Counted from the stretch's first letter, positions 16,274 to 25,682 are shown. The stretch: 64,000 bases of DNA from Curtobacterium sp. MCPF17_052 (GCF_003234085.1 NZ_QKSD01000001.1:124001-188000), one strand, 5' to 3'. Notes: generated from the sequence alone by a model not told the origin. Made by a program: numbers and translations.

Positions 16274-16537
16274 ATGATGATCGTCGACACCGCTGTCACC
16301 GTGTGGTGGACCGGCGGCGCACCCGTCCGACTGGTGTGGCTCGGGCGACGCTGGCGCGTCTCCGACGTCCCGACCCGGTTGACCACGACCCCGGCCGACC
16401 TGCCCACCGCCATCACCCACGCGCCGGAGCGCACCGCCGGCTGGCGCTTCCAGGCCACCGCGGAGGACGGGGAGACCCTGGTGGTCGACATCGTGCCAGA
16501 GGGTGGCGGCTGGACCGTCGCCCGGACCTGGACGTGA
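16274..16537 (+). CDS. DUF6504-type small protein under LexA control
   Basis: 87-aa protein. It begins MMIVDTAVTVWWTGGAPVRLVWLGRRWRVSD and ends with the GWRFQATAEDGETLVVDIV block, which I recognise as the DUF6504 pattern. Such genes normally accompany the imuA/imuB/dnaE2 damage-mutagenesis cassette of actinobacteria. Here no imu or dnaE2 gene is adjacent, yet the SOS box is retained. Two ATGs are possible (16274, 16277). GAGGAGG lies 7 bases upstream, so this gene is leadered, unlike many neighbours. Confidence 0.8.
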   Translation: MMIVDTAVTVWWTGGAPVRLVWLGRRWRVSDVPTRLTTTPADLPTAITHAPERTAGWRFQATAEDGETLVVDIVPEGGGWTVARTWT

Positions 16538-16587
16538 GCCGCACCGACGCGGCCACGACCCGCGTGGACCCGGTCGCCGACGCGCGC

Positions 16588-16593
16588 TACGGT
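16588..16593 (+). promoter_or_regulatory. -10 hexamer of the DUF1697 gene (leaderless)
   Basis: TACGGT ends six bases before the ATG at 16600. Confidence 0.6.
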
Positions 16594-16599
16594 CGCGGC

Positions 16600-17121
16600 A
16601 TGACGAACTGGGTGGCGCTGCTGCGCGGGGTCAACGTGAACGGCATCACGATCCGGAGCGCGGACCTCGCCGAGCTGTTCCGCTCCCTGGGGCACGCCGA
16701 CGTCCGGACGGTCCTGGCCTCCGGCAACGTCGTCTTCACCACCGCCGATCCGGTCGATCCCGCGGTGCTGCGGTCCTCGATCGAGCAGGCGCTCCGGGAC
16801 CGCTTCGGGTACGACGCCTGGATCGTGCTCGTCCGGCACGACTCCCTGGCCGACCTCGTCGCGGGGTTCCCCTTCGCGTCGACGGCCGACCGCCACGACT
16901 ACGTCGTGTTCGCCTCCGAGCCCGCCGCGCTCGACGACCTGCTCGCCGGGCTCGACCTCGACCCGGCGATCGAGCAGGTCGCCCGGGGTGACGGTGTCGT
17001 CTACTGGTCGTGCCCGAAGGGGTCGAGCACGTCGACCACCTTCGCGAAGCGCGCCGGTGCCGCCCGATTCAAGCGGACGACGACGGCCCGCAACACGAAC
17101 ACGCTCCGCAAGCTCCTCTGA
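16600..17121 (+). CDS. DUF1697 family protein
   Basis: Soluble 173-aa protein of unknown function with the full family pattern: NWVALLRGVNVNGITIRSADL at the start, RTVLASGNVVFTT, then YVVFASEP and the C-terminal ARFKRTTTARNTNTLRKLL. The start is set by the TACGGT motif six bases upstream; an in-frame upstream extension is a shadow of the DUF6504 gene. Confidence 0.9.
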   Translation: MTNWVALLRGVNVNGITIRSADLAELFRSLGHADVRTVLASGNVVFTTADPVDPAVLRSSIEQALRDRFGYDAWIVLVRHDSLADLVAGFPFASTADRHDYVVFASEPAALDDLLAGLDLDPAIEQVARGDGVVYWSCPKGSSTSTTFAKRAGAARFKRTTTARNTNTLRKLL

Positions 17122-17142
17122 CCGGAGCAGCGGGCGCCGACG

Positions 17143-17910
17143 TCAGGCCTGCGCCGGCTGTCCGTTGCTCGCCATGGTGCCGCCGTCGACGGGCAGGATC
17201 GCCCCGGTGATGAACGACGCATCGTCGCTGGCCAGGAAGAGCACCGCCGCGGCGACCTCCTCCGAACGGCCCCCGCGGCCGAGGGCGATGCGCTCCGAGA
17301 ACTCCCGCTTGAGCTCCTCGTCCTCCGCCTGCGACTGCGTCAGGTCCGTCCAGATCAGGCCGGGTGCGACGGCGTTCACCCGGACACCGAACCCGCCGTT
17401 GTCCAGGGCAGCAGCCTTGGTGAAGTTCGAGACGCCGCCCTTCGCCGCGTTGTAGGGACTCATCCGCCAGTCCGCGGCCTCACCGGACACCGATGACGTG
17501 TTCACGATCGAGCCCTTCGTCTCCCGCAGGAACGGCAGCGCGACCCGGGTGCCGTAGAACACGCTCGACAGGTCGGTCTCGACCACCCGGCGCCACTCGT
17601 CCGGCGAGATGTCGGTGATGTCGCCCGAGGTGAACGTGCCGGCGTTGTTCACCAGCACGTCCAAACGGTCCCAGCGGTCGATCGCCGCGTCCACGACCGT
17701 CTGCCACGCGTCCGGGTCGGCGACGTCGGCCTGCAGCCACAGCGCCTGGGCGGTCGGCAGCGAGTCGGCGACGTCGCGGACCTTCTCCTCGACGCTGTCG
17801 ACCAGGACGACGCCGGCGCCCTCCGCGACGAACGCACGCGCGGTGGCCGCACCGATGCCGGACCCCGCTCCCGTGACGATCGCGACCTTGCCCTCGAACC
17901 GCTTGCCCAT
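17143..17910 (-). CDS. Short-chain dehydrogenase/reductase
   Basis: Classical SDR of 255 aa. It has the Rossmann motif TGAGSGIGAATA, NNAG, the catalytic Ser of NTSSVSGE and the Y-N-A-A-K catalytic pair, and a C-terminal LPVDGGTMASNG. Asp/Ser after strand 2 (VLVDSVEE) suggests NAD(H) preference. Substrate unknown. A GAGAGGG ribosome binding site precedes the ATG by about 6 bases. Confidence 0.92.
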   Translation of the reverse strand: MGKRFEGKVAIVTGAGSGIGAATARAFVAEGAGVVLVDSVEEKVRDVADSLPTAQALWLQADVADPDAWQTVVDAAIDRWDRLDVLVNNAGTFTSGDITDISPDEWRRVVETDLSSVFYGTRVALPFLRETKGSIVNTSSVSGEAADWRMSPYNAAKGGVSNFTKAAALDNGGFGVRVNAVAPGLIWTDLTQSQAEDEELKREFSERIALGRGGRSEEVAAAVLFLASDDASFITGAILPVDGGTMASNGQPAQA

Positions 17911-18056
17911 GGTGTTCCCTCTCGCGTCGGTGGTCCCCGTGGAGGGACGCCGTCGGCCCGGAGGACACGGGAGACCACGGTGCCCGCCGCGCCCTGGACG
18001 GTGGTCCAGGCGGAGGCGGGCATCGGGGTGGACGGAGGACGGGCCTCCTGGCCGGG

Positions 18057-20564
18057 TCAGGCCGTGGTGTCCTCGTCCTCCATGTCGCGTTCCAGCGAGA
18101 TCGTCGGGATGGAGGCGGTGATCACCGAGCCGTCGGCACGGAGCGTCCCCTGGATGTCACTGGTGGTCGGCGCGTGGCCGGCCATCCGCGGTCCCTGGTG
18201 CGGCAACGGCACGACGGTCGGTTCGCCGGGACGCACCTCGATCTGCTGGTTGTGGACCCACGCGTCGAGGCCGTCGCCGGTCTCGACCGTGAAGGTGAGC
18301 GCCTCCTGCTCGAGGTCGACCCGTACCCGCGAGCCGTTGACCGTGATGCGGTACGTCAGGCGATCCCAGTCGGTCGGCAGGCGCGGGTTGAACGTCAACC
18401 GTCCGCCGTGGTCGCGCATGCCGCCGAAGCCGTTGACGAGTGCACCCCAGATGCCACCGGTGGACGCGATGTGCACGCCGTCCGTGGTGTTGCCGTGCAG
18501 GTCGGCGAGGTCGACGTAGAGCGCGGTCTGGAAGTACTGACCGGCGAGCTCGTGGTAGCCCACCTCGGCCGCCATGATCGACTGCACGACCGCGGACAGG
18601 GTGGAGTCGCCGGTGGTCAGGGCGTCGTAGTAGTCGAAGTCGCGGCGCTTCTCGGCGGGCGTGAACTCGTGACCCTGCAGGAACAGGGCGAGCACGACGT
18701 CGGCCTGCTTGAGCACCTGGAACCGGTAGATGACCAGCGGGTGGTAGTGCAGCAGCAGCGGCCGCTTGGACTCGGGCGTGCGCTCGAGGTCCCACAGTTC
18801 CTTGTCGAGGAACTGGGCGTCCTGCGGGTGGATGCCACGGTGCGGGTCGAAGGGGATCTCCATCGACTCGGCGGCCCGCTCCCAGTTGACGACCTCGTCC
18901 GGGTCGAGCCCGGTGCGACGGACCATGCGGGCGTACTCGTCCGGGTCGTCGACGGCCAGCTGCCGACAGGCGTTGACGGCGGACCACAGGTTCGCCCGCG
19001 CCATCACGTTCGTGTACATGTTGTCGTCGACGACGGTCGTGTACTCGTCCGGGCCGGTGACGCCGTCGATGTGGAACTTCTGGTCGCCGTTCGAGCGCCA
19101 GAACCCCAGGTCCTCCCACAGTCGGGCGGTCTCGACGAGGATGTCGATCGCGCCGCGCTTCAGGAAGTCGGTGTCGCCGGAGGCCCGCACGTACTGCATG
19201 AGCGCGTGGGCGATGTCCGCGTCGATGTGGTACTGGGCGGTGCCGGCGGCGTAGTACGCGCTGGACTCCTCGCCGTTGATCGTGCGCCACGGGAACAGGG
19301 CCCCGCGCTGGTTCAGCTCGCGGGCCCGGGACCGGGCGGCGTCGAGCATGTTGTAGCGGAAGCGGAGCGCGTTCCGGGCGACGATCGGCGCCGTGTACGA
19401 CAGGAACGGCAGGACGTAGATCTCCATGTCCCAGAAGTAGTGGCCGCCGTAGCCGGAGCCCGTGACGCCCTTCGCTGCGATGCCGTGGCCGTCGGTCCGG
19501 GCGGTGGCCTGCGCGAGCTGGAACAGGTTCCACCGGACGGCCTGCTGGATCTCGGGCTGACCGGCGATCTCGACGTCGCTGCGCGCCCAGTAGTCGTCGA
19601 GCCACTTGCGCTGGTCCCCGAAGACCTGCTCCACGCTCTCGTACTTCGCGCGGTCGAGGGTGCGGTCGCAGCGGTCGGCGAGCTCACGCGCCGGGACGCC
19701 GCGGGACGTGTGGTAGACGACGCTCTTGACCAGACGGATCGGCTGCCCGGCCTTCGCCTGGACCCGGTAGACGTGCTTGGCCAGGTCGTCCTCGATGCTC
19801 GAGGTCTCGTCCCAGCTGTTCTCGGTCTCCAGGCGGTGCTCGACGCCGACGCAGATCGTCATGCCGGAGCTGGTGGCCTGGTAGCCGAGCAGGGAGCGCG
19901 AGCCCGCGTTCCGCTTGAGCCGCGGCTGCAGCACCCGGTCGGTGAAGGACTCGGCCTTGCGCGGGTCGAAGGCCGCCGCGGCCGCCTTCATGCCGGCGTG
20001 GTACTCGTCGGCGACGTCCTGCCGGTTGAGCACCTGGCTCGACAGCAGGACGGAGGCGTCGTGGTCGAGCATGGTGACCTCGTAGTCGATGACGGCGAGG
20101 TGCCGTTCGACGAAGGACACCAGGCGCCGGGAGCGGATGAGCACCCGCTTGCCGGACGGCGTAGACCACTCCGTCTCACGCAGCAGGTAGCCCCCGCGGA
20201 AGTCGAGCCGACGGGTGTGCCGCAGGATGTCCGCCTCGGACAGGACGAGCGGCTCGTCGTCCACGTACAGGCGGATGACCTTGGCGTCCGGGACGTTGAT
20301 GATCGTCTGCCCGGTCTTCGCGAACCCGAAGGCGGTCTCGGCGTGCCGGATCGGCCAGGTCTCGTGGAAGCCGTTGATGTACGTGCCGTACTGCACGCCG
20401 CCGCGGCCCTCGTCGAAGTTGCCGCGGAGGCCGAGGTACCCGTTGCCGACGGCGAAGTTCGTCTCGTCGACGCCCTGCTCGTCCGCGTACTCGGTCTCGA
20501 TCAGCGCCCACTCGTCGACCGGGTACCGGACGCGGTCGAGGGGGTCGGAGGTGATGGGGTTCAT
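18057..20564 (-). CDS. GH65 glycoside phosphorylase/hydrolase
   Basis: Cytosolic 835-aa enzyme of glycoside hydrolase family 65, predicted to cleave a glucose disaccharide (maltose, trehalose or kojibiose), most likely by phosphorolysis giving beta-glucose 1-phosphate. It has the N-terminal beta-sandwich (ETNFAVGNGYLGLRG), the (alpha/alpha)6 barrel with FWDMEIYVLPFLSY, the catalytic Glu in DGVTGPDEYTTVVDDN, and the phosphate-side loop HIASTGGIWGALVNGFGG. The start at 20564 overlaps the upstream HAD gene (ATGA); that partner would turn the released glucose 1-phosphate into glucose 6-phosphate. Confidence 0.92.
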   Translation of the reverse strand: MNPITSDPLDRVRYPVDEWALIETEYADEQGVDETNFAVGNGYLGLRGNFDEGRGGVQYGTYINGFHETWPIRHAETAFGFAKTGQTIINVPDAKVIRLYVDDEPLVLSEADILRHTRRLDFRGGYLLRETEWSTPSGKRVLIRSRRLVSFVERHLAVIDYEVTMLDHDASVLLSSQVLNRQDVADEYHAGMKAAAAAFDPRKAESFTDRVLQPRLKRNAGSRSLLGYQATSSGMTICVGVEHRLETENSWDETSSIEDDLAKHVYRVQAKAGQPIRLVKSVVYHTSRGVPARELADRCDRTLDRAKYESVEQVFGDQRKWLDDYWARSDVEIAGQPEIQQAVRWNLFQLAQATARTDGHGIAAKGVTGSGYGGHYFWDMEIYVLPFLSYTAPIVARNALRFRYNMLDAARSRARELNQRGALFPWRTINGEESSAYYAAGTAQYHIDADIAHALMQYVRASGDTDFLKRGAIDILVETARLWEDLGFWRSNGDQKFHIDGVTGPDEYTTVVDDNMYTNVMARANLWSAVNACRQLAVDDPDEYARMVRRTGLDPDEVVNWERAAESMEIPFDPHRGIHPQDAQFLDKELWDLERTPESKRPLLLHYHPLVIYRFQVLKQADVVLALFLQGHEFTPAEKRRDFDYYDALTTGDSTLSAVVQSIMAAEVGYHELAGQYFQTALYVDLADLHGNTTDGVHIASTGGIWGALVNGFGGMRDHGGRLTFNPRLPTDWDRLTYRITVNGSRVRVDLEQEALTFTVETGDGLDAWVHNQQIEVRPGEPTVVPLPHQGPRMAGHAPTTSDIQGTLRADGSVITASIPTISLERDMEDEDTTA

Positions 20565-21331
20565 GCGGTCTTCCGGGGTTCGACGGGAGGCAGGTCGGGG
20601 AGCAGGTCGGCGAGGTCCGTCACGACGACGTCCGCGCCGTGCTCCCGGAGGGAGTCGGCACCGGCGCCGCGGTCGACCCCGATCACGAGGCCGAACGCCC
20701 CGTTGCGGCCGGCTTCGACGCCGCTGGTGGCGTCCTCGACGACGACGCACTGCGCGGCGGTCAGGCCGAAGCGCGTCGCAGCGTCCAGGTAGGTGTCGGG
20801 CGCGGGCTTGCCGGCGAGGCCGTCCGCGCGGGCGACGGCACCGTCGACGATGACGTCGAAGCGGTCGATGATGCCCGCGGTCCGGAGCACCTGCTTCGCG
20901 TTCGCGGAGCTGGACACGACGGCGACCTCGTACCCGGCGTCGATCGCCGCGGTGAGGAACCGCACCGAGCCGGGGTAGGGCGCCACACCGTGCTCCTGCA
21001 GCTCGGCGGTGAACTCCGCGTTCTTCCGGTTGCCGAGCCCGCAGACGGTGTCGAGCGAGGCGTCGTCCTCGGGGGTGCCCTCGGGGAGGTCGATGCCGCG
21101 GGCCTGCAGGAGCGAGCGGACTCCGTCGTACCGGGGCTTGCCGTCGACGTACGCGAAGTAGTCCTGCTCGGTGTACGGCGCCACCCCATGGTGGTCGAGG
21201 TAGGGCGTGAAGAGGCGGCTCCAGGCACGCATGTGCACCTCGGCCGTGGGCGTGAGGACGCCGTCCAGGTCGAAGAGGAGCGCCCGCTGGTCAGCGAGCG
21301 GTGCAGGGGTTCGCCGGTCCGACGACGTCAT
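20561..21331 (-). CDS. Beta-phosphoglucomutase-like HAD enzyme
   Basis: HAD subfamily IA protein of 256 aa. Motif I LLFDLDGVLTPTAEVHMRAW, motif II VAVVSSSANAKQVL, the Lys of GLAGKPAPDTYL and motif IV CVVVEDATSGVEAGRNG match beta-phosphoglucomutases found next to GH65 enzymes. It is the first gene of a two-gene operon and overlaps the GH65 start by four bases. ATG 21331 has GGAAGG nine bases upstream; the frame upstream has no homology. TAGAGT at about 21380 on the minus strand is a likely -10. Confidence 0.9.
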   Translation of the reverse strand: MTSSDRRTPAPLADQRALLFDLDGVLTPTAEVHMRAWSRLFTPYLDHHGVAPYTEQDYFAYVDGKPRYDGVRSLLQARGIDLPEGTPEDDASLDTVCGLGNRKNAEFTAELQEHGVAPYPGSVRFLTAAIDAGYEVAVVSSSANAKQVLRTAGIIDRFDVIVDGAVARADGLAGKPAPDTYLDAATRFGLTAAQCVVVEDATSGVEAGRNGAFGLVIGVDRGAGADSLREHGADVVVTDLADLLPDLPPVEPRKTA

Positions 21332-21489
21332 GGGCAGACCTTCCAGGGGAGCGGTGTCGATCACGGTTGCTGCGGGGTCAACTCTAGGACCGCTCCGCCG
21401 CGCCGGGTTCCAGGTGGGGAGCGTGCCGCGCACGTCCGGGGAGCGCGGACCTGGACCCGCGTCCAGCCGGGTCCCGGGACGCTCGCGAC

Positions 21490-22842
21490 ATGACCACTGA
21501 CACCTCAGCGCCGGCGCAGGACGGGACCGGATCGAAGCTCAAGCAGGCGATCACCGGTCCCCTGCTGTTCCTGTTCATCCTCGGCGACGTGCTCGGCGCG
21601 GGCATCTACGCGCTGATGGGCACCCTGTCCAAGGACGTCGGTGGTGCGCTCTGGGCGCCGCTGGTGCTCGCCCTGCTGCTGGCGCTGCTGACCGCCGGCT
21701 CGTACGCCGAACTCGTCACGAAGTACCCGAAGGCCGGTGGCGCCGCGGTGTTCGCCGAGCGTGCGTACAAGGTGCCGCTGGTGTCGTTCCTGGTCGGGTT
21801 CTCGATGCTCGCCGCCGGTGTCACGAGCGCCGCGGGTCTGTCGCTCGCGTTCGCCGGTGACTACCTCGGGACGTTCATCGACGTCCCGCCGGTGCCGGCC
21901 GCGATCGTGTTCCTGGCCCTCGTCGCCTGCCTCAACGCCCGCGGCATCTCGGACTCGCTGCGGAGCAACGTCGTGATGACGATCATCGAGCTCTCCGGTC
22001 TGGTCATCGTCATCGTCACGGTCGCCGTGATGATGGGCGGCGGCGGCGGGGACGTCTCGCGGGTCGGCGCGTTCCCCGCGGAGGCGAACCCGGCACTCGC
22101 GACCCTCAGCGCGGCGATCGTCGCCTACTACTCGTTCGTCGGCTTCGAGACGTCGGCGAACGTCGCCGAGGAGGTCCGCGAACCCCGCAAGGTGTACCCG
22201 CGAGCCCTGTTCGGCTCCCTCGCCACCGCTGGGGTCGTGTACGTGCTCGTCGCGCTGGCCAGCTCGATCGCGCTGCCGGCGTCGGAGCTGTCCGACTCGA
22301 GCGGTCCGCTCCTGGCGGTCGTCGCCGCGACCGGCGTCCCGATCCCGGAGTGGGTGTTCAGCATCATCGCCCTGGTCGCCGTCGCGAACGGCGCCCTGCT
22401 CACGATGATCATGGCGAGCCGCGTCACCTACGGCATGGCCGAGCAGCGCCTGCTGCCGCGTCTGCTCGGCAAGGTCCTGCCGAACCGGAAGACCCCCTGG
22501 ACGGCGATCATCGCGACGACCGTGGTCGCGATGCTCCTGACCCTGGTCGGCGACGTGGGCACGCTCGCCGAGACGGTCGTCCTGCTGCTGCTCTTCGTGT
22601 TCATCAGCACGAACATCGCGGTGCTCGTGCTCCGCAAGGACCGGGTCGAACACGAGCACTTCCGGGTGTGGACGTTCGTGCCCGTGCTCGGCGTCGCGTC
22701 CTGCATCCTGCTGCTCACCCAGCAGAGCGGGCAGGTCTGGCTGTACGCGGCGGTGCTGCTCGCGGTCGGCGTGGTCCTGTACTTCATCGCCCGTGCCACG
22801 CGGGGTCGGGGACGCACCGACTCGGAGACGTCGGCCCGCTGA
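21490..22842 (+). CDS. APC-family amino-acid permease
   Basis: Twelve-segment permease of 450 aa. Segment 1 has LGDVLGAGIYALMG, the APC substrate-binding helix, and the middle has the family block YYSFVGFETSANVAEEVREPRKVYPRALFG. This is a different subfamily from the permease at 3793-5280. Substrate not predictable. It ends in a strong hairpin. Confidence 0.87.
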   Translation: MTTDTSAPAQDGTGSKLKQAITGPLLFLFILGDVLGAGIYALMGTLSKDVGGALWAPLVLALLLALLTAGSYAELVTKYPKAGGAAVFAERAYKVPLVSFLVGFSMLAAGVTSAAGLSLAFAGDYLGTFIDVPPVPAAIVFLALVACLNARGISDSLRSNVVMTIIELSGLVIVIVTVAVMMGGGGGDVSRVGAFPAEANPALATLSAAIVAYYSFVGFETSANVAEEVREPRKVYPRALFGSLATAGVVYVLVALASSIALPASELSDSSGPLLAVVAATGVPIPEWVFSIIALVAVANGALLTMIMASRVTYGMAEQRLLPRLLGKVLPNRKTPWTAIIATTVVAMLLTLVGDVGTLAETVVLLLLFVFISTNIAVLVLRKDRVEHEHFRVWTFVPVLGVASCILLLTQQSGQVWLYAAVLLAVGVVLYFIARATRGRGRTDSETSAR

Positions 22843-22848
22843 CGGTGG

Positions 22849-22886
22849 TGGGGCGGGCCTCCCGACCGCTCTGGAGGCCCGCCCCA
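22849..22886. terminator. Bidirectional hairpin terminator
   Basis: Perfect 14-bp arms (TGGGGCGGGCCTCC and its complement) around a 10-base loop, between the convergent permease and PepSY genes. Confidence 0.8.
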
Positions 22887-22947
22887 CGTCCGCCACGCGG
22901 CTCGCCCGACCGGATGGCACCCCGTCCAGCACATCGCGCCGACGGGG

Positions 22948-23586
22948 TCAGTCCTCGGTGTCGACCGTGTTCGTGACGACCTCGCCGCTGCCGGCGTCGA
23001 TGCGGATGCTGTGCTTCGTGCCGGAGCCGTCGAGGACGTCGCCCTCCCAGACGACCGCGCCCGCGTGGTCGTCCAGGCCGAGCTCGGTGACGGTGCCGGA
23101 GACGGTCTTCGTCAGTGTCGAGGCGGCCTGCGCGACGGAGAGGTCGGCGGCACCGACGAACCGCTTGGCCTCCGTGACGTCCTCGGCGTCCGAGGTCTCC
23201 TTCGTCGGGCCCGCGGTGGTGCGCTGACCGTCCGCGTCGACGTGGACCTCCTGCTCGTTGCCGTCGGAGGTGACGACGAGGACCTCCCACGAGGTACCGC
23301 CGGCCTCCTGCTCGATCGAGGTCACGGTGCCGGAGCCGACGGCCTTCCGGGCGGTCCCGGCGGCGGCGGTGAGGGCGTCGTTCCCGGCGGCGCTGCCCGA
23401 GGCGGGGGCGCTGGCACCGGTGCTGCCCTCGGTCGCGGCGGCTGCCGGAGCGGAGGCTGCCGGTGCGGCGACGTCGTCGCGGTCGTCGTCGTCGGACGAG
23501 CAGCCGGCGAGCGCCAGGGCCCCGACGAGCGGGAGTGCGGTGAGGAGCGCGATGCGGCGGGTGGTGGTCTTCTTCGTGGTCTGCAT
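22948..23586 (-). CDS. PepSY-domain lipoprotein
   Basis: Exported lipoprotein of 212 aa: Lys/Arg-rich n-region (MQTTKKTTTRRIALL), lipobox LALAGC, then a low-complexity Ala/Ser/Asp linker to about residue 75. Two PepSY-like repeats follow, each with the pattern WEV..V...DG.E..V..D (SWEVLVVTSDGNEQEVHVDADG and VVWEGDVL..GTKHSIRIDAGSG). It lies just downstream of a two-component system in the same direction, and may modulate its sensor or respond to it. The start was chosen by the signal peptide. Confidence 0.85.
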   Translation of the reverse strand: MQTTKKTTTRRIALLTALPLVGALALAGCSSDDDDRDDVAAPAASAPAAAATEGSTGASAPASGSAAGNDALTAAAGTARKAVGSGTVTSIEQEAGGTSWEVLVVTSDGNEQEVHVDADGQRTTAGPTKETSDAEDVTEAKRFVGAADLSVAQAASTLTKTVSGTVTELGLDDHAGAVVWEGDVLDGSGTKHSIRIDAGSGEVVTNTVDTED

Positions 23587-23665
23587 GTGACCACCCTGGG
23601 CAACGGGCACTGAAGCAGACCTGAAGCGACCTGGGGCGACGCCCGGGCAGCCGGACGTCGCCGCT

Positions 23666-25012
23666 TCAGTCCTGCAGCAGCGGCAGCCGCACCGTGAACC
23701 GCGCTCCCCCGGTGGGCGCCGCCGACACCGTGACGCTGCCGCCGTGCCCGCGGACGACGGCGTCGACGATCGCGAGCCCCAGCCCGGATCCGCCGGCGTC
23801 CCGCGCCCGGCCCTCGTCGAGTCGTACGAAGCGCTCGAACACCCGGGCCCGGTCGGCCTCGGGGACGCCGTGCCCGTCGTCGTCCACGGTGAGCACCGCA
23901 CCACCCCCGTCGGTCCGGAGACCGACGACGACCGTGTCCGCGGCGTGCCGGACGGCGTTGTCGACCAGGTTCCGGACCACCCGGCCGAGCAGCCGGTCGT
24001 CACCGCTGACCCGCGCGGGGGCGACACCGGACACGTCGACCCGGACGGCCGCGCCCTGCACCGAGCGCGGTCGGGAGGCCTCGGCGTACACGAGGTCGTC
24101 GAGGTCCACCGCCCGGTCCCGGTCGCGTCCGCGTTCGTCGACGCGGGTGAGCAGGAGCAGCGACTCGACGAGCTCCTGCAGCCGCGCACCCTCGTCGAGC
24201 ACGACGTCGGCGAGGTCCGCGGTGCCGGTGACGTCCGGGTGGGCGCGGGCGACCTCGGCGTGCTGCCGGATCGTCGCGAGCGGGGAGCGGAGTTCGTGCG
24301 AGGCGTCGGAGACGAACTGCCGCTGCGCCTGCTGCGACGCCTCGAGCCGTCCGAGCATCCGGTTCATGGTCGCGGCGAGCCGGTCGACCTCGTCCCCGGA
24401 GCCCGGTTCGTCGACCCGGGCGTGCAGGTTCGTGCCCTCGACGGCGTCCACCTCGCGGCGCATCCGGTCGACCGGGCGGAGCGCACGGCCGACGACGAAC
24501 CAGGTCACGAGCGACATCAGTGCCACGACCACCGGGACCGCCACCACCAGCAGCACGCTGACGGTTCGGACGGCGGCGTCGGCGTCCTCGAGGGGAGCGC
24601 CGACGACCAGGACCCCGTCACCGCTGCCCGGCAGGTCGACGTCGTCGGCGACGAGCAGCCACCGGTCGCCGTCGTGCCGGGTGCGGGACTGCTCGGCGGT
24701 GTCGAGCGGCCGGGCGGGAGTGTCGTCGGCGCGGGCCAGCACGCGGCCGTCGCCGTCCTGCAGTTGGGCCAGCACGTCGTCGTCCTCCGCCTCCACGGCG
24801 GTGGGGCCGTCGGCCTCCACACGGGTGCTCAGGCCGTCGAGGGTCTGCTCCGCAGCGGTCCGGACACCGTCGGACAGCGAGGTGCGGAGGACGCCGACGA
24901 ACGCGACCGCCCCGATGACGAGGGCGACGAGGACGACGAGGGCCGCGCCTCCCATCGCCCGCGCCCGGATGGAGACGGGTCGGCGAGAGCGACGGGGCGG
25001 GCGCTCAACCAC
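23666..25012 (-). CDS. Sensor histidine kinase
   Basis: Membrane kinase of 448 aa: segment at about 20-43, extracytoplasmic sensor to about 160, second segment at about 161-185, HAMP, then the phosphoacceptor His in SHELRSPLATIRQHAEVA and an HATPase with N-box NLVDNAVRHA and G-box DDDGHGVPE. It starts with GTG eight bases inside the end of the response-regulator gene, so the two are coupled. The signal is unknown. Confidence 0.92.
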   Translation of the reverse strand: MVERPPRRSRRPVSIRARAMGGAALVVLVALVIGAVAFVGVLRTSLSDGVRTAAEQTLDGLSTRVEADGPTAVEAEDDDVLAQLQDGDGRVLARADDTPARPLDTAEQSRTRHDGDRWLLVADDVDLPGSGDGVLVVGAPLEDADAAVRTVSVLLVVAVPVVVALMSLVTWFVVGRALRPVDRMRREVDAVEGTNLHARVDEPGSGDEVDRLAATMNRMLGRLEASQQAQRQFVSDASHELRSPLATIRQHAEVARAHPDVTGTADLADVVLDEGARLQELVESLLLLTRVDERGRDRDRAVDLDDLVYAEASRPRSVQGAAVRVDVSGVAPARVSGDDRLLGRVVRNLVDNAVRHAADTVVVGLRTDGGGAVLTVDDDGHGVPEADRARVFERFVRLDEGRARDAGGSGLGLAIVDAVVRGHGGSVTVSAAPTGGARFTVRLPLLQD

Positions 25013-25682
25013 CGTCGACGTCGAGGCGGTACCCGGCCCCGCGGACGGTCTCGATGGCGTTCCGGCCGAAGGGGCGGTCGACCGCGCGGCGGAGGTGACC
25101 GACGTAGACCTCGACGATGTTCGGGTCGCCGGTGAAGTCGTCGTCCCAGACGTTGGCGATGACGTCCCGTTTCGACAGCACCTGGCCGGGGTGGCGCATC
25201 AGGTACTCGAGGACCGTGAACTCCCGGCTGGTCAGGTCGATCAGGACCTCGCCCCGCCACACCCGTCGCTCCGCCGGGTCCAGCCGCAGGTCGCCGGCCT
25301 GGAGGACCGTGGGCCGTTCCCGGGATCCGCGCCGGACGAGCGCACGGAGACGCGCGACGAGCACCGGGAACGAGAACGGCTTCGTCACGTAGTCGTCGGC
25401 GCCGGCGTCGAGGGCGTCGACCTGGTCCCACTCGCCGTCCTTGGCGGTGAGCATGAGCACCGGGGTCCAGTCCTGCTCGGCGCGGAGGGTCTCGCACACC
25501 TTCCAGCCGCTCATGCCGGGCATCATCAGGTCGAGGACGATGGCGTCGTAGGGGTTCTCGCGGGCGTACCAGAGCCCGTCCACCCCGTCGTGGGCGACGT
25601 CGACGGCGAAGCCGTCGGCCTGCAGCCCGTTGCGGATGCCCTCGGCGAGCCGGACTTCGTCGTCGACCACCAGCACGCGCAT
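25005..25682 (-). CDS. OmpR-family response regulator
   Basis: 225 aa. Receiver with the acidic pocket VVDDE, the phosphoacceptor Asp in VLDLMMPGMSG, Thr in MLTAKD and Lys in VTKPFSF, joined to a winged-helix DNA-binding domain (LTSREFTVLEYLMRHPGQVLSK, RGAGYRLD). First gene of the regulator-kinase pair; the PepSY lipoprotein is the likely target or third member. Confidence 0.94.
   Translation of the reverse strand: MRVLVVDDEVRLAEGIRNGLQADGFAVDVAHDGVDGLWYARENPYDAIVLDLMMPGMSGWKVCETLRAEQDWTPVLMLTAKDGEWDQVDALDAGADDYVTKPFSFPVLVARLRALVRRGSRERPTVLQAGDLRLDPAERRVWRGEVLIDLTSREFTVLEYLMRHPGQVLSKRDVIANVWDDDFTGDPNIVEVYVGHLRRAVDRPFGRNAIETVRGAGYRLDVDGG

Noticed and set aside
18174-20792. Plus-strand frame of 872 codons opposite the GH65 and HAD genes
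   Set aside because: Antisense shadow; both minus-strand genes have full catalytic motifs.
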